46,597 bases of DNA from Acidimicrobiia bacterium (GTDB lineage Bacteria > Actinomycetota > Acidimicrobiia > UBA2766). A model generated the notes under the pieces. It saw nothing but the letters and a program-made list of their open reading frames with translations, ran no database searches and was not told the origin of the DNA. The stretch spans positions 1-46,597 of the forward strand of contig JADZDR010000068.1 in the NCBI GenBank assembly GCA_020850945.1. The letters are read 5' to 3'. Made by a program: the position numbers and the translations under genes. Positions 35,061 through 43,809 of the stretch are shown here, one piece after another (within the stretch, counting starts at the first letter, position 1; each line of letters begins with the position of its first letter).

Positions 35061-36110
35061 TCAGGCGGGTGAAGCAGACTCGACCTCGGGACGTTCCGTG
35101 TGGTCCTGGACCGGTGTCCTGTCCACGAGCGCGAACAGGACGAGGCCTGCGACGACGAGTCCACTCTGGTAGGTGCTGTGCATCCCGGCACCCCCGGCGA
35201 CGAGCAGGGCGAGAGCCGCCGCCTCACCCCTCCGACCGGCCCGGAACAGGGCCACGCCGCTGTATGCGAGGGACCCGGCCGCGGCGACGTAGAGGACACC
35301 CGGGAGGAAACCGGCGAGGCCGAAGTTCCAGAGGGACAGGATCTGTCCTGTCGCCGTTCCCGAAAGCCGGAGGGCAGCCACCAATACGGCAAGGCCGACA
35401 CCGGCACCGATCGCCCACAAGTCGGCGCCGTGGCTGCGCAGTCGGCCGGATGAAGCCGTCTTGGTTGACCTGACCAGCAAGGGAGTAGCGACGGCGAAGA
35501 CCGTCGTGGCGATCTCCCCGAACCCGAGCAGCCACGTGACTCGCAGCGAACCCAGGCCGGCCTGACTCGCTATCTGTGTCAGCGCGTGCAGCCCGAACGC
35601 CATGAAGCCGACGACGAATGCCCCGACCACGTAGAGCCGTGCACGGGAGACGCAGGCCGCGGCCGGCGCGCACAGCATCACCGCCGTGAGGGTCGCGATG
35701 GTCGAGAAGATCGGCATCCCGGCGAGACCGGCGCAGCCACCTACGACGAGAAGCACGATGCCGGCCAGGCCCATGCGAGACGCCGTATTGCGCGACCCCG
35801 CCAGAGCCGAGCCCGCGACGAGGAGGGCGGCGAGAAGGAGTGCGACCGACAGGTAGTAGGCGAACCTGCCGAAGTCCGAGACCGCGGACAGGGGTCCGGC
35901 TGCGGCGTCGAGACCGGGGATGTGGATGAACGTCCGCGTGCCGAGACGCAGCACGAGCAACTCGACGAGGACGACAACTGCCAGCGCCCCGAAAGCATCA
36001 CGCCACAGGCCCGCGAGACGCAGCCGCGCCGACACAGGTGACGCGTCGACGGTGGACGGGAGGTCTGCCACTGTCCCTGCACGGGGGCCGCCTGCCGAGG
36101 CGGCGATCAC
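35061..36110 (-). CDS. Polytopic membrane protein, last gene of the molybdoenzyme cluster
   Basis: The protein has 349 residues with about nine to ten membrane helices and no soluble domain. A few His residues sit near helix ends (FIHIPG, GLHALTQ, GMHSTYQ), but no clear haem-binding pair can be asserted. The GTG start overlaps the stop of the haem-subunit gene (GTGA) and has GGAGG about 6 nt upstream, so it is translationally coupled to the cluster. It may be the membrane partner that passes electrons to or from quinones. I recognise no family. Confidence 0.75.
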   Translation of the reverse strand: MIAASAGGPRAGTVADLPSTVDASPVSARLRLAGLWRDAFGALAVVVLVELLVLRLGTRTFIHIPGLDAAAGPLSAVSDFGRFAYYLSVALLLAALLVAGSALAGSRNTASRMGLAGIVLLVVGGCAGLAGMPIFSTIATLTAVMLCAPAAACVSRARLYVVGAFVVGFMAFGLHALTQIASQAGLGSLRVTWLLGFGEIATTVFAVATPLLVRSTKTASSGRLRSHGADLWAIGAGVGLAVLVAALRLSGTATGQILSLWNFGLAGFLPGVLYVAAAGSLAYSGVALFRAGRRGEAAALALLVAGGAGMHSTYQSGLVVAGLVLFALVDRTPVQDHTERPEVESASPA

Positions 36111-37081
36111 GGGAGCCTCCAGAAGACGAGGGCGATTCCGCCCATCACGACGAACGGGGCGGCGAGGAGCAGGAACATGAGGGAGGTCCTGTTCGGTGGA
36201 ATGGGCTCCGCACCGATCGTGAGGGTCGTGAACTGGGACACCGACTTCAGCCCGTTTCGCTCCCTCTCGGCGCCGTTCCAGACCGCGACTGCGACGTCTG
36301 TCTCGGTGCCGGCACTGAAGGTCGGCTGCCCCTCTCCAGGTGAGGCGAAGTCGCGCCTGAACACGACCTGCCACTCGTCTCCCGTGTGAGCAGCCTTGCC
36401 GGAGACGACTTGCGAGTCGGCCTGCGTCAGGGTGCCGAAGCCGAGGGCAACGAGGTTCTGGACAGGCGTCTTGGCCTGGATAGCCATGATGTTCCCGACG
36501 TCCCGAGCCGAATACCAGAGGGGTTCCGTGGACGGGTACATGTCGACGTACCCCCGCTCGCTGATCTCCTCCACGTTCTCGGGGATGCCGCGTTGGGTGT
36601 CGGCGCGCCACTGCCAGATGTTCACACCGATGTCGACCTGGCCCATGCAGAAGAAGGGAACGGTCGACCCGGCGGTCGCCGGGAACTGGACGGCGGCTGC
36701 GTCCGCGAAGCGGGTGAACCCGTCCGATTCGTCGTTCAACGTCGGATCCCGGTAGGTGAGGTGGACGTAGAGCTTGTCGTCCGTGTGCACAGATCGAACC
36801 GTCGCAGCCGGGATCTGCCCGCCCCCGAACGGGTAGGTCGTCTTCTGCGCGGAGAGGGGGACCTCGACACCCGGCACGCTGCTCCAGACCCCGTCGGTCG
36901 GGTCGAGGGCCGGCGCCTTCTCCGTCTGGAAGGACGTGACCCCGGCAGCCTGGGGTACAGCCGGATTCACACCCGCCGCGAAGAGCGCCGAGGCGGCGAC
37001 GAGTGTGACCGCACCCGCGGCGGCGAGGGTTCTACGCCTCCCTCCTTCCCACCTGCGACCAAGACCTCTCGGGAACCTCAT
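36107..37081 (-). CDS. Haem b (gamma) subunit, ethylbenzene-dehydrogenase/DMSO-reductase type II
   Basis: The protein has 324 residues. An N-terminal export helix (TLAAAGAVTLVAASALFAAG) leads into a beta-rich EB_dh domain. Landmarks are DDKLYVHLTYRD, the FFCMGQVD segment and VVFRRDF. NGLKSVSQFTTL lies near the C-terminus. In EbdC/DdhC proteins a Met and a Lys ligate haem b, and the Met of FFCM and the Lys of LKSVSQ are candidates. A C-terminal membrane helix (LMFLLLAAPFVVMGGIALVF) anchors it on the outer face. Overlaps of 4 bp exist with the genes on both sides. Confidence 0.88.
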   Translation of the reverse strand: MRFPRGLGRRWEGGRRRTLAAAGAVTLVAASALFAAGVNPAVPQAAGVTSFQTEKAPALDPTDGVWSSVPGVEVPLSAQKTTYPFGGGQIPAATVRSVHTDDKLYVHLTYRDPTLNDESDGFTRFADAAAVQFPATAGSTVPFFCMGQVDIGVNIWQWRADTQRGIPENVEEISERGYVDMYPSTEPLWYSARDVGNIMAIQAKTPVQNLVALGFGTLTQADSQVVSGKAAHTGDEWQVVFRRDFASPGEGQPTFSAGTETDVAVAVWNGAERERNGLKSVSQFTTLTIGAEPIPPNRTSLMFLLLAAPFVVMGGIALVFWRLP

Positions 37082-37875
37082 GATGATTCCGCCTTCCTGC
37101 GCAGCGTCACGGGTGTGGACCGGGAGTCAGCCGTCTCGCACGAGGGTCCACATTCACCGTCGTCGGGTTCGGGCATCGGCAGCGGCTCGTCGAAGGTCTG
37201 CGCGGGTTCGACGCCGGTGGCGGCCATGTCGGCGAGGATCCAGTCGTGCACGAGCCTCCCCGCCCGGACGTGGAGTTGGTGCGCTCCGACTGCCTCGGCC
37301 CGCTGTCCGAACTCCGGCCCCCAGCAGCCGAGATGATCGGCGAGGAACCTGTCCTGGGTGCGGCGGCATTCCGTGACCTCGGCCTCGCCGAGGTGCTCGA
37401 GGGCCCACGCCTCTTTGTGGGTCATGAAGGCCATGAACTCGAGCTCGGTCAGGATGTGGTCCGGGCGCTCTCGCTCGAGGCCGCCGAAGCGCAGGCCGTG
37501 CGCGAGGTAGAACCCGGCGACATCTGCCATCACCTCGGTCTGGCGGAACACGTCCCGGCCGTTGAAGGCGGTCTCATAGGGAGGGCAGTCCTGTGAGTCG
37601 ATCTGTGTGAAGAGGAGGCCGTGTGCCGCCTGTAGCTCCTCGACAGGTGGGCGTGAGTCGATGATCTCGATGACCGCGGCGATGTCCGCGGCCAGAGCCG
37701 GTTCGTCGAGCTCGATCTCACGCAGCATGTCTGCGAGCCTCACGAGGCTGTCGAGCCGGTCCTGGGATGGCCAGCCGAGCGCGTTCACACACAGGTCGTA
37801 GACCGCCGCCCGTCCGGTCGCCACGTGCCAGTCGGGGGTCTTCGACCATGTCCTCTGCTTGGTGCTGTGCGTCAT
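37078..37875 (-). CDS. TorD/DmsD-like molybdoenzyme chaperone
   Basis: The protein has 265 residues and is mainly helical. The TorD/NarJ family pattern is visible: ARAAVYDLC-like helix (GRAAVYDLCVNAL), LFTQIDSQDCPPYET (the family P-P-Y/C-x-S/T motif), DVAGFYLAHGLRF and HILTELEFMAFM. A Cys-containing tail (ECGPSCETADS) follows. It should hold the catalytic subunit for cofactor loading and Tat export and is not part of the mature enzyme. Its start overlaps nothing, and its stop overlaps the gamma-subunit start by 4 bp. Confidence 0.88.
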   Translation of the reverse strand: MTHSTKQRTWSKTPDWHVATGRAAVYDLCVNALGWPSQDRLDSLVRLADMLREIELDEPALAADIAAVIEIIDSRPPVEELQAAHGLLFTQIDSQDCPPYETAFNGRDVFRQTEVMADVAGFYLAHGLRFGGLERERPDHILTELEFMAFMTHKEAWALEHLGEAEVTECRRTQDRFLADHLGCWGPEFGQRAEAVGAHQLHVRAGRLVHDWILADMAATGVEPAQTFDEPLPMPEPDDGECGPSCETADSRSTPVTLRRKAESS

Positions 37876-37886
37876 GCGGATCCCTC

Positions 37887-39122
37887 TCAGATCGAGTTGA
37901 GCTTGCCGGGCCGCTGGAAGGTCGGTTCCATGACCGGAACCCTCACGATCTCGCGGCCCTGGCTGTCGAGCCCGACGACTGTGTCGTCGTAGATCTCCTG
38001 CTTCTGGCCTCCGATGTTGAGATCCGCGACCTTCGGACCGGGGATGATGTCGAAGGCGAAGATGATCTTCTGTGTGACCCGGAAGAGCTGCAGCACGGCC
38101 AGCAGCTCACGCGAGGGATTCGTGTAGGCGTCGATCGCCGCGTCGGTGCCGGGCCCGAACATCTGATGCAGGTACTCGCGCGGGACCCAGCGTGGCGGGA
38201 TGTAGTAGACGTTGGGCTGAGTGCCGAACTGCGGGTAGAGAGGCAGGGCCACCTTCGCGACGTGCACGAGGTAGTACATGGGGTTGCGCGGGTCGTCCAC
38301 CCAGAGACCGTCGCTGCCGACCTGAACCAGTCCCTGCAGCCGGATCTTGCCCACGCACGCGACCATGCACCTCGTCTCCATCGGGAGCCCGTCGCTGAGG
38401 GGATCCTGACCTTCGAGTCGCGGATAGCACGCGATGCACTTCTCGGATGTACGTGTCGTCGGCCTGTACATCGCCTTCTTGTACGGGCAGGCCTCGACGC
38501 ACTTGCGGTATCCGCGGCAGCGCTCCTGGTCTATGAGCACGACCCCGTCCTGCTCACGCTTGTAGATCGCCTTGCGGGGGCATGCGGCGAGGCAGGCCGG
38601 GTAGGTGCAGTGGTTGCAGATCCGCTGCAGGTAGAAGAACCAGCCCGAGTGGGCGGGTAGCTCGACACCCTCCTTGGCCCATTTCGTGGCGGCGTCCTCG
38701 TAGATGTTCGGCGCCTTCCAGTCGTCGTTGGAGGGGATGTAGCCCGTGACCACCTGGTCCTTGCCGTTGGCGGTCTCGAAGATCGTCTTCCCTTCGAACT
38801 GCCCGTACGGGGCCTCCACCTCACGTCTCGCCTCGGGGTTCCACACCTGTCCGTCGGGGTCTCTGTCAGCCTGCATCTCGAGCAGGTTCACGTCCCAGTT
38901 GAGCGGGTAGCCGCCGAACGGCTTGCTCTCGACGTTGTTCCACCACATGAGCTCCTGGCCGGGCGAGAACGTCCATGTGGACTTGCAGGCCATCGAGCAC
39001 GTCTGGCACGAGATGCAGCGGTTGATGTTGAAGACCGCCGCGAACTGACGGCCACCACCCGGCCCTGCCGGATAGGGGTACGACATCGTGCGCCCCAGGT
39101 GCCAGTTGTAGACGTCAGCCAT
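37887..39122 (-). CDS. Fe-S electron-transfer (beta) subunit of a type II molybdoenzyme
   Basis: The protein has 411 residues, homologous in pattern to NarH/DdhB/EbdB/NxrB. Four cysteine groups are visible: CISCQTCSMACK (first Cys at residue 36), CNHCTYPACLAACP, CRGYRKCVEACPYKKA, and CIACYPR with CMVACVGK. In the third group Tyr replaces a Cys, which predicts one 3Fe-4S and three 4Fe-4S clusters, as in related enzymes. It has no export signal of its own and should travel with the Tat-borne alpha subunit. It overlaps the 107-aa gene by 8 bp. Confidence 0.93.
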   Translation of the reverse strand: MADVYNWHLGRTMSYPYPAGPGGGRQFAAVFNINRCISCQTCSMACKSTWTFSPGQELMWWNNVESKPFGGYPLNWDVNLLEMQADRDPDGQVWNPEARREVEAPYGQFEGKTIFETANGKDQVVTGYIPSNDDWKAPNIYEDAATKWAKEGVELPAHSGWFFYLQRICNHCTYPACLAACPRKAIYKREQDGVVLIDQERCRGYRKCVEACPYKKAMYRPTTRTSEKCIACYPRLEGQDPLSDGLPMETRCMVACVGKIRLQGLVQVGSDGLWVDDPRNPMYYLVHVAKVALPLYPQFGTQPNVYYIPPRWVPREYLHQMFGPGTDAAIDAYTNPSRELLAVLQLFRVTQKIIFAFDIIPGPKVADLNIGGQKQEIYDDTVVGLDSQGREIVRVPVMEPTFQRPGKLNSI

Positions 39123-39438
39123 CGAGGCTGCCTCCTCCGTGCGCGGGTCGAACGGGGATCCGTCGACGTGTCAGGCGTTTGGCTGCATCGGGCCCGAAGA
39201 CCTCCACGATGAGATCGCGGCAGAAGTCGGGACCACGGCGGGCATAGATGTCGTGCGTCCCCTGGTACTCCGAATCCTCGAAGAGCCTCCAGATGCCGTC
39301 GGGCGTCGTGCCGATCAGCGCGTACTCCTCGACGAGGGCGCGGCCGATCACCGCATCGGCATCCGTGCCGGGGGGGTATTCGATACGTGTCCCGACCAGC
39401 TCCATCGGGTCCTCGGCTTCGAACTGCTTCTCGGCCAC
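39115..39438 (-). CDS. Orphan 107-aa protein between alpha and beta genes
   Basis: The protein has 107 residues, is soluble and has no signal peptide. Segments include EEYALIGTTPDGIWRLFEDS and GTHDIYARRGPDFCRDLIVE, with a basic tail (RLTRRRIPVR). A single Cys is present. It starts with GTG 2 bp after the alpha stop and overlaps the beta start, so it belongs to the same transcript. I do not recognise the family. It could be a small subunit, an assembly factor or a regulator of the enzyme. Confidence 0.75.
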   Translation of the reverse strand: MAEKQFEAEDPMELVGTRIEYPPGTDADAVIGRALVEEYALIGTTPDGIWRLFEDSEYQGTHDIYARRGPDFCRDLIVEVFGPDAAKRLTRRRIPVRPAHGGGSLDG

Positions 39439-39440
39439 GG

Positions 39441-42400
39441 TCAGGACCCCTTCAACTTCAGGAAGCCGCCGGCGATGTACGCCTTCATGTCGCGGTCCTC
39501 GTCTCCGGGGGCGGTGCCCTTCGTACCCGGCTTCCAGGGACCGTCACCGTTGATCCCGCCGTCTTCGGCCTTGGTGATCTTGACGAGTGTCTCCTTCGGT
39601 GTCGTGTTGACCGCGTGGTTGTCGACATCGAATCCGAACACGAAGGCCATCTTGCCGGCCTGCTTGTGGAACAGCGTGTCCGTCTGGTGGATCGGCGGAG
39701 CCCAACCCCGCGTGACCGACTGCTGGCTGCCGTGGCGGAAGCTCGACTGGTAGCCCGTGTCCTTGGCGAGGGCCCGCCCGTCGGCCCGTTCCCGGGCCGC
39801 GGCGACGGTCCGGGGGGTGGCCATCCAGTAGGCGTGCTTCATCATCGTCACGCCTCTCGGAAAGGCGGGGTTGTAGTTCGCGCGGGCGAGGAGCCGTGCC
39901 GTGTCCATGAAGGAGTCGTCGTCCGCTGCCCCTATGTACGGCCGGTCGTCCGGGTTCGCGTCGATCCAGATGTAGTCGCCGTTGGCGATACCGAGCTCCT
40001 TGGCATCCGCGGGGTTGATGTGGAGTTGGGCGTCGCCGACACCCGGCAGGCGCTTGTCCTCCCGGTAGACGTCCGAGAAGTTGGAGTTCCAGATCCAGTG
40101 CCAGTCGACGACCGCCCAGGAGGAGTGGGTGCTGTGACGTGACTTGGGTGTGAGGAACGTGAAGCGATACCCGTCCTCCCAGAGTGGATTCTTCGTCTTC
40201 TTGGCGTCCGCCCACGACATCTTGATGTTGCGGACCGACCGTTCGTCGGCCCCCCTCGCGTCCGGCGGGATCCCGTAGTCGACGGGTTTGACGTACGGGC
40301 TCGTCGAGACGATCACGTTGGGCATGTAGGGGGTCGCTTCGACCGCCTCGCGGTGGACGATGAGGTTCTCGCCGTATTCGATGGCCTCCGGGATGTCGAC
40401 GTAGGAGTTCATGCGGCCGGTGTCGGTGTAGAAGGGGAGGCTCTGCTCGATCTGCTCCATGAACGGGATGCGGGGATAGGACAGGTACTGGAAGAGGGCA
40501 CCTCCCTCGATCCCGTACTTGCCGGCCATGATGTCGCCGACCGTGTACCCCTCGGTCGTCCAGCATGCGGCCAGCACCCGGTCCAGGTAGACCTCGGGCT
40601 GCTTCGAGAACATCCAGTACTCGGCACAGCGGGGCTCGTCGATCTCCTCGGCCAGGGCGTTGCCCACTGACGCGAACACCTCGATGTCGTCGATCGTGTC
40701 GTGGAGTGGTTCGATCCCACCCTTCCAGATCTGGAGGAAGGGGTTCGAGCACGACCCCGCCATCTCGAGACTGGTGAACTCCACCCAACTGTTCACAGGC
40801 AGGATCACGTCCGCGAACTCGGCCGAGCCCGTCCATTCGATCTGCTGGTCGACGATCATGTCGATCTTGGGATTGACGTTGTGGACGAGCTCGTAGGCCC
40901 ACTTCGCCTGGTTGATCAGGTTCGCGTTGTTGTACCACATGACCTTCGTGGGTGTGGGCATGTGGGTCTTGCCGGTGAAGACCTTGCGGCCCTCGTCCGG
41001 CGTGTCGACGACGAGTGGCCGGTCGCCGAAGCCCCAGTAGCTCGTGTCCTCCCCGTGCATGTAGTGGTGGACGTCGTCGAAGGTGTACTTGGCGGTGGGG
41101 TCGGTGAGCGGCTTGAAGGGGTTCTCGTTGACGTATCCGCCCACACCCGGCCCGAACCAGTCGGCCGCCTGGAAGATCGGGCCCTTGTAGTTGCCCGCCC
41201 ACGTGCTCACACCGGAGCCGAGGCTGCCTATGTTCCCCGTGAGCATGAGGAGGAGGTACGCCGCCCGGTTGGCGAGGGTCGCGTGGAACCAGTGGTTGAT
41301 GCCTTCACCGATGTGGATGGCAGCCGGCTTGATCGTGGCGAGGTCCACGGTGAGCTGCTCGATGAGGTGGGCGGGTGAGCCCGTGATCTCCTCGACGGTC
41401 TCGAGGTCGTAGTCCTCGAGGTGCCGGCGGTACATGGCGAACGCCGTGGCGACCTCGACCTTCTCGCCGTTGGTGAGCGTGACCTCGCCTTGCCAGTCGA
41501 GCGTGGGGGCGATGCCTCGGGCCGCGAGCTTGTCGCCGACGTCGTCACGGGTGATGGCCCTGAGCGCCTGCGTGCCCGAGTCCCATACGACCCGGTCGCC
41601 CGTCTTCTCGTACTGGTCGTCGGTCATCCCGTAGAGGGTGAAGCTGGGGCTGTCCTTGGGGAGTTGGTTCGTGTAACCGTCGAAGACGTCCTGGGGGCGG
41701 AGCCGCTCGAGGGTGTCGAGGCGGACGAGCAGGGGGAAGTCTGTGAAACGGAGGAGGAAGTCGGCGTCGTAGAGGTTGCGGTCGATGAGTTGCTTGGCAA
41801 CGCCGAGGAGGAGCGCTGTGTCGGGCAGGCCGGCGCGGACGGGGATCCAGTAGTTCGCCTTCGTCGCCGGCGGACCGTACTCCGGGGAGATCGAGACGAT
41901 CTTGCCGTCGCGCTCCATGACCTCGATCATCCAGTGCGACTCCGGCATCTTGTTCTCGACGAGGTTCTTGCCGAGGCCGATGAGCAGCTTGGAGTGCCTC
42001 AGGTCGCTGAAGTCGACTTCGGTCGACTGCAGCCCGTGCACGAAGGGAAAGCCCGGTGCCTGATCGCCACGCCACGTGTACTCGGACCACTCCCTCCCTC
42101 CTCGTGCCTCCTTCTCGCCGACCTTGCGGACCTTGGCGTCGAGGAGGGCGAGCATCGTGGCGAAACGCGTGAGGGAGAACTTGCCGGCGACACCGTGGAC
42201 CGGTAGGGCGGAGCCGAACTTCATGGTCCGGACGCCGGACTCCTCCCAGAACTCGAGCATCTCGGGGTCGTACCCGTCCTCCTCGACGAGACGCCGCTTG
42301 CCCTGCTCGCCCGAGTAGGCCTCGGCGATGGCACGCAGACCCTTGGCCGTGTAGCGGGTCGCCTCCTTCCAGGACACGCGGACGAATGTGTCCTCTCCGC

Positions 42401-42944
42401 GCCGGTCGAAGCGGTACTTGGTCCGCAGGCTCGGACTGTCCGAGAGCGACGGGAAGCCGTCGTCCGCCCACTCCTTCCATCCGGCACGCAGCGACGGGTA
42501 CTTGCCCCTGTAGGGGCCGTAGACGCGCCGCGCCATCGTGAACCCCTTCGGGCAGGCACGCGGGTTCCAGGCGATTCCCGTGCGGTTCCCCTGCGGGTCG
42601 CCGTACATGCCCCCGTCGTAGGCCTGCTCCACCCGCGTGATGACACCGTTGCGCACCATGGCACGGAGGCGGCACATGTGCGTGTCGTTGGGGGCACAGA
42701 TGAAGAGGAAGCTGCTGTCGTAGGCGTACTGGTCCCGGTAGACGCGCTCCCACCCGTGGTCGGGATAAGCGACAAGCGGGTTGTCTATTCCCTCGGCGAC
42801 CTGGAGGTAGGTCCAGCCGGAGGACGATTCGGCGTACGCGGCCGCGGCGAGAGCGGCACCTGTGCCCGTCCAGCGCAGGAACGTACGGCGCTGCATCTCG
42901 TTCGGCGCCTTCTCGGGCTGGGCATTCTGGTCGTCACGGTCCAC
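39441..42944 (-). CDS. Molybdopterin catalytic (alpha) subunit, type II DMSO reductase family, Nxr-like
   Basis: The protein has 1167 residues. A Tat signal (QRRTFLRW, twin Arg at 19-20) implies export folded with cofactor. The proximal Fe-S motif is C83-x3-D87-x3-C91-x39-C131. It corresponds to the H-x3-C-x3-C...C of NarG but with Cys and Asp in the first two positions, a pattern I associate with nitrite-oxidoreductase-like members. WRGDQAPGFPF places a candidate Mo-ligand Asp at about residue 294, as in NarG-type enzymes. LLIGLGKNLVENKMPESHW and ISPEYGPPATKANYW bind pterin. The substrate could be an N-oxyanion, chlorate/selenate, a sulfide or a hydrocarbon. GTG at 42944 has AAAGGAG at 8 nt. 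Confidence 0.9.
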   Translation of the reverse strand: MDRDDQNAQPEKAPNEMQRRTFLRWTGTGAALAAAAYAESSSGWTYLQVAEGIDNPLVAYPDHGWERVYRDQYAYDSSFLFICAPNDTHMCRLRAMVRNGVITRVEQAYDGGMYGDPQGNRTGIAWNPRACPKGFTMARRVYGPYRGKYPSLRAGWKEWADDGFPSLSDSPSLRTKYRFDRRGEDTFVRVSWKEATRYTAKGLRAIAEAYSGEQGKRRLVEEDGYDPEMLEFWEESGVRTMKFGSALPVHGVAGKFSLTRFATMLALLDAKVRKVGEKEARGGREWSEYTWRGDQAPGFPFVHGLQSTEVDFSDLRHSKLLIGLGKNLVENKMPESHWMIEVMERDGKIVSISPEYGPPATKANYWIPVRAGLPDTALLLGVAKQLIDRNLYDADFLLRFTDFPLLVRLDTLERLRPQDVFDGYTNQLPKDSPSFTLYGMTDDQYEKTGDRVVWDSGTQALRAITRDDVGDKLAARGIAPTLDWQGEVTLTNGEKVEVATAFAMYRRHLEDYDLETVEEITGSPAHLIEQLTVDLATIKPAAIHIGEGINHWFHATLANRAAYLLLMLTGNIGSLGSGVSTWAGNYKGPIFQAADWFGPGVGGYVNENPFKPLTDPTAKYTFDDVHHYMHGEDTSYWGFGDRPLVVDTPDEGRKVFTGKTHMPTPTKVMWYNNANLINQAKWAYELVHNVNPKIDMIVDQQIEWTGSAEFADVILPVNSWVEFTSLEMAGSCSNPFLQIWKGGIEPLHDTIDDIEVFASVGNALAEEIDEPRCAEYWMFSKQPEVYLDRVLAACWTTEGYTVGDIMAGKYGIEGGALFQYLSYPRIPFMEQIEQSLPFYTDTGRMNSYVDIPEAIEYGENLIVHREAVEATPYMPNVIVSTSPYVKPVDYGIPPDARGADERSVRNIKMSWADAKKTKNPLWEDGYRFTFLTPKSRHSTHSSWAVVDWHWIWNSNFSDVYREDKRLPGVGDAQLHINPADAKELGIANGDYIWIDANPDDRPYIGAADDDSFMDTARLLARANYNPAFPRGVTMMKHAYWMATPRTVAAARERADGRALAKDTGYQSSFRHGSQQSVTRGWAPPIHQTDTLFHKQAGKMAFVFGFDVDNHAVNTTPKETLVKITKAEDGGINGDGPWKPGTKGTAPGDEDRDMKAYIAGGFLKLKGS

Positions 42945-43049
42945 GTGGGTTGCTCCTTTGACCCCGGACGCGGGATGTCGAGCCTGAGATTGGCCGATTT
43001 TCGCCGTCGGGGACAGGGACGGGTGTAGGACTTTGGGCCGGATGAATTT

Positions 43050-43796
43050 CTACTCTTGATGTGACTTTCGACCCTTGGCTTCGGGCGTGAGACCCTTCGC
43101 GGCCGCGTGTCCCGACGCGTTCACGCCGTCCTGCACCCTGCACTGGAGGATGCAGCCACCAGCGCGCGGGTCCCTGACCACGAGGCCATCGACATCGAAT
43201 CCCCCGAATGCCTCGACCATCCCCTGGATCCGCCCGAGGTGGGCCTCACACACGATGTCGGGCGCAGCAATGGCGGCCGACTCGTACGCGCAACGCCGCA
43301 TCACGATGTCCGTACGGGTGAAGCAACTGTCGATCATGGGGTCGAGGCCGTCCACTTCGAGCTGGGCGAGGAGGTCCCGGAGCGGTTCGCTCGAGGGCTG
43401 GCCGCCGAGACGCAGGCGCAGGCCGGACTGCCTCCCGACCGCCCGGGGTGATTCACCGCTCTTGAGCATGTCGATGAGCAGCAGGGCCAGCGTTTCGAAG
43501 CCACACCTGGTGCCCCACGCTCCGACCGCGGCCGGATGCACCCGGTACTGGAGCCGCGGGCGACCGGCGACGGCACGATCCTCCTCGGTCGAGTGCACGA
43601 CGAGATGCGCGTCCTCGAGCTTGGCGAGATGATGCCGGATCGCGTTGTGCGTGATGCCGAGCTCGTCGACGAGACCGGCCACATCGACGAGGCCGTCACG
43701 CTCGGCGATGAAGCTGAAGATCGCAAAGCGCGTGGGATCGCCCAGAGCCCGCGCCTGCACCTGCACGACGTCGTCTGCCCTCTGCGGTTTTCTCAC
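43050..43796 (-). CDS. ArsR/SufR-like transcriptional regulator with cysteine cluster motif
   Basis: The protein has 248 residues. An N-terminal winged helix (ALGDPTRFAIFSFI, then LGITHNAIRHHLAKLEDAHLV) is followed by a C-terminal domain with C-x13-C (RRCAYESAAIAAPDIVCEAH) and a further GGCILQC. This layout resembles SufR-type regulators that bind an Fe-S cluster. It is the first gene of the minus-strand molybdoenzyme cluster and probably controls it. An inverted repeat (CACAA-N4-TTGTG) overlaps its own GTG start, which suggests autoregulation. No Shine-Dalgarno is visible, so it may be leaderless. Confidence 0.82.
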   Translation of the reverse strand: MRKPQRADDVVQVQARALGDPTRFAIFSFIAERDGLVDVAGLVDELGITHNAIRHHLAKLEDAHLVVHSTEEDRAVAGRPRLQYRVHPAAVGAWGTRCGFETLALLLIDMLKSGESPRAVGRQSGLRLRLGGQPSSEPLRDLLAQLEVDGLDPMIDSCFTRTDIVMRRCAYESAAIAAPDIVCEAHLGRIQGMVEAFGGFDVDGLVVRDPRAGGCILQCRVQDGVNASGHAAAKGLTPEAKGRKSHQE

Positions 43797-43809
43797 ACAA
43801 TCATTTGTG
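43796..43809. promoter_or_regulatory. Inverted repeat at the regulator start, candidate operator
   Basis: CACAA (43796-43800) and TTGTG (43805-43809) are exact complements separated by 4 bp. The site overlaps the regulator's start codon, where the -10 region of a leaderless promoter would meet the start. Confidence 0.5.

Noticed and set aside
39441-42944. Stating that the organism is a nitrite oxidiser
   Set aside because: The Nxr-like motif pattern is shared by enzymes with other substrates, so activity cannot be deduced from one window.
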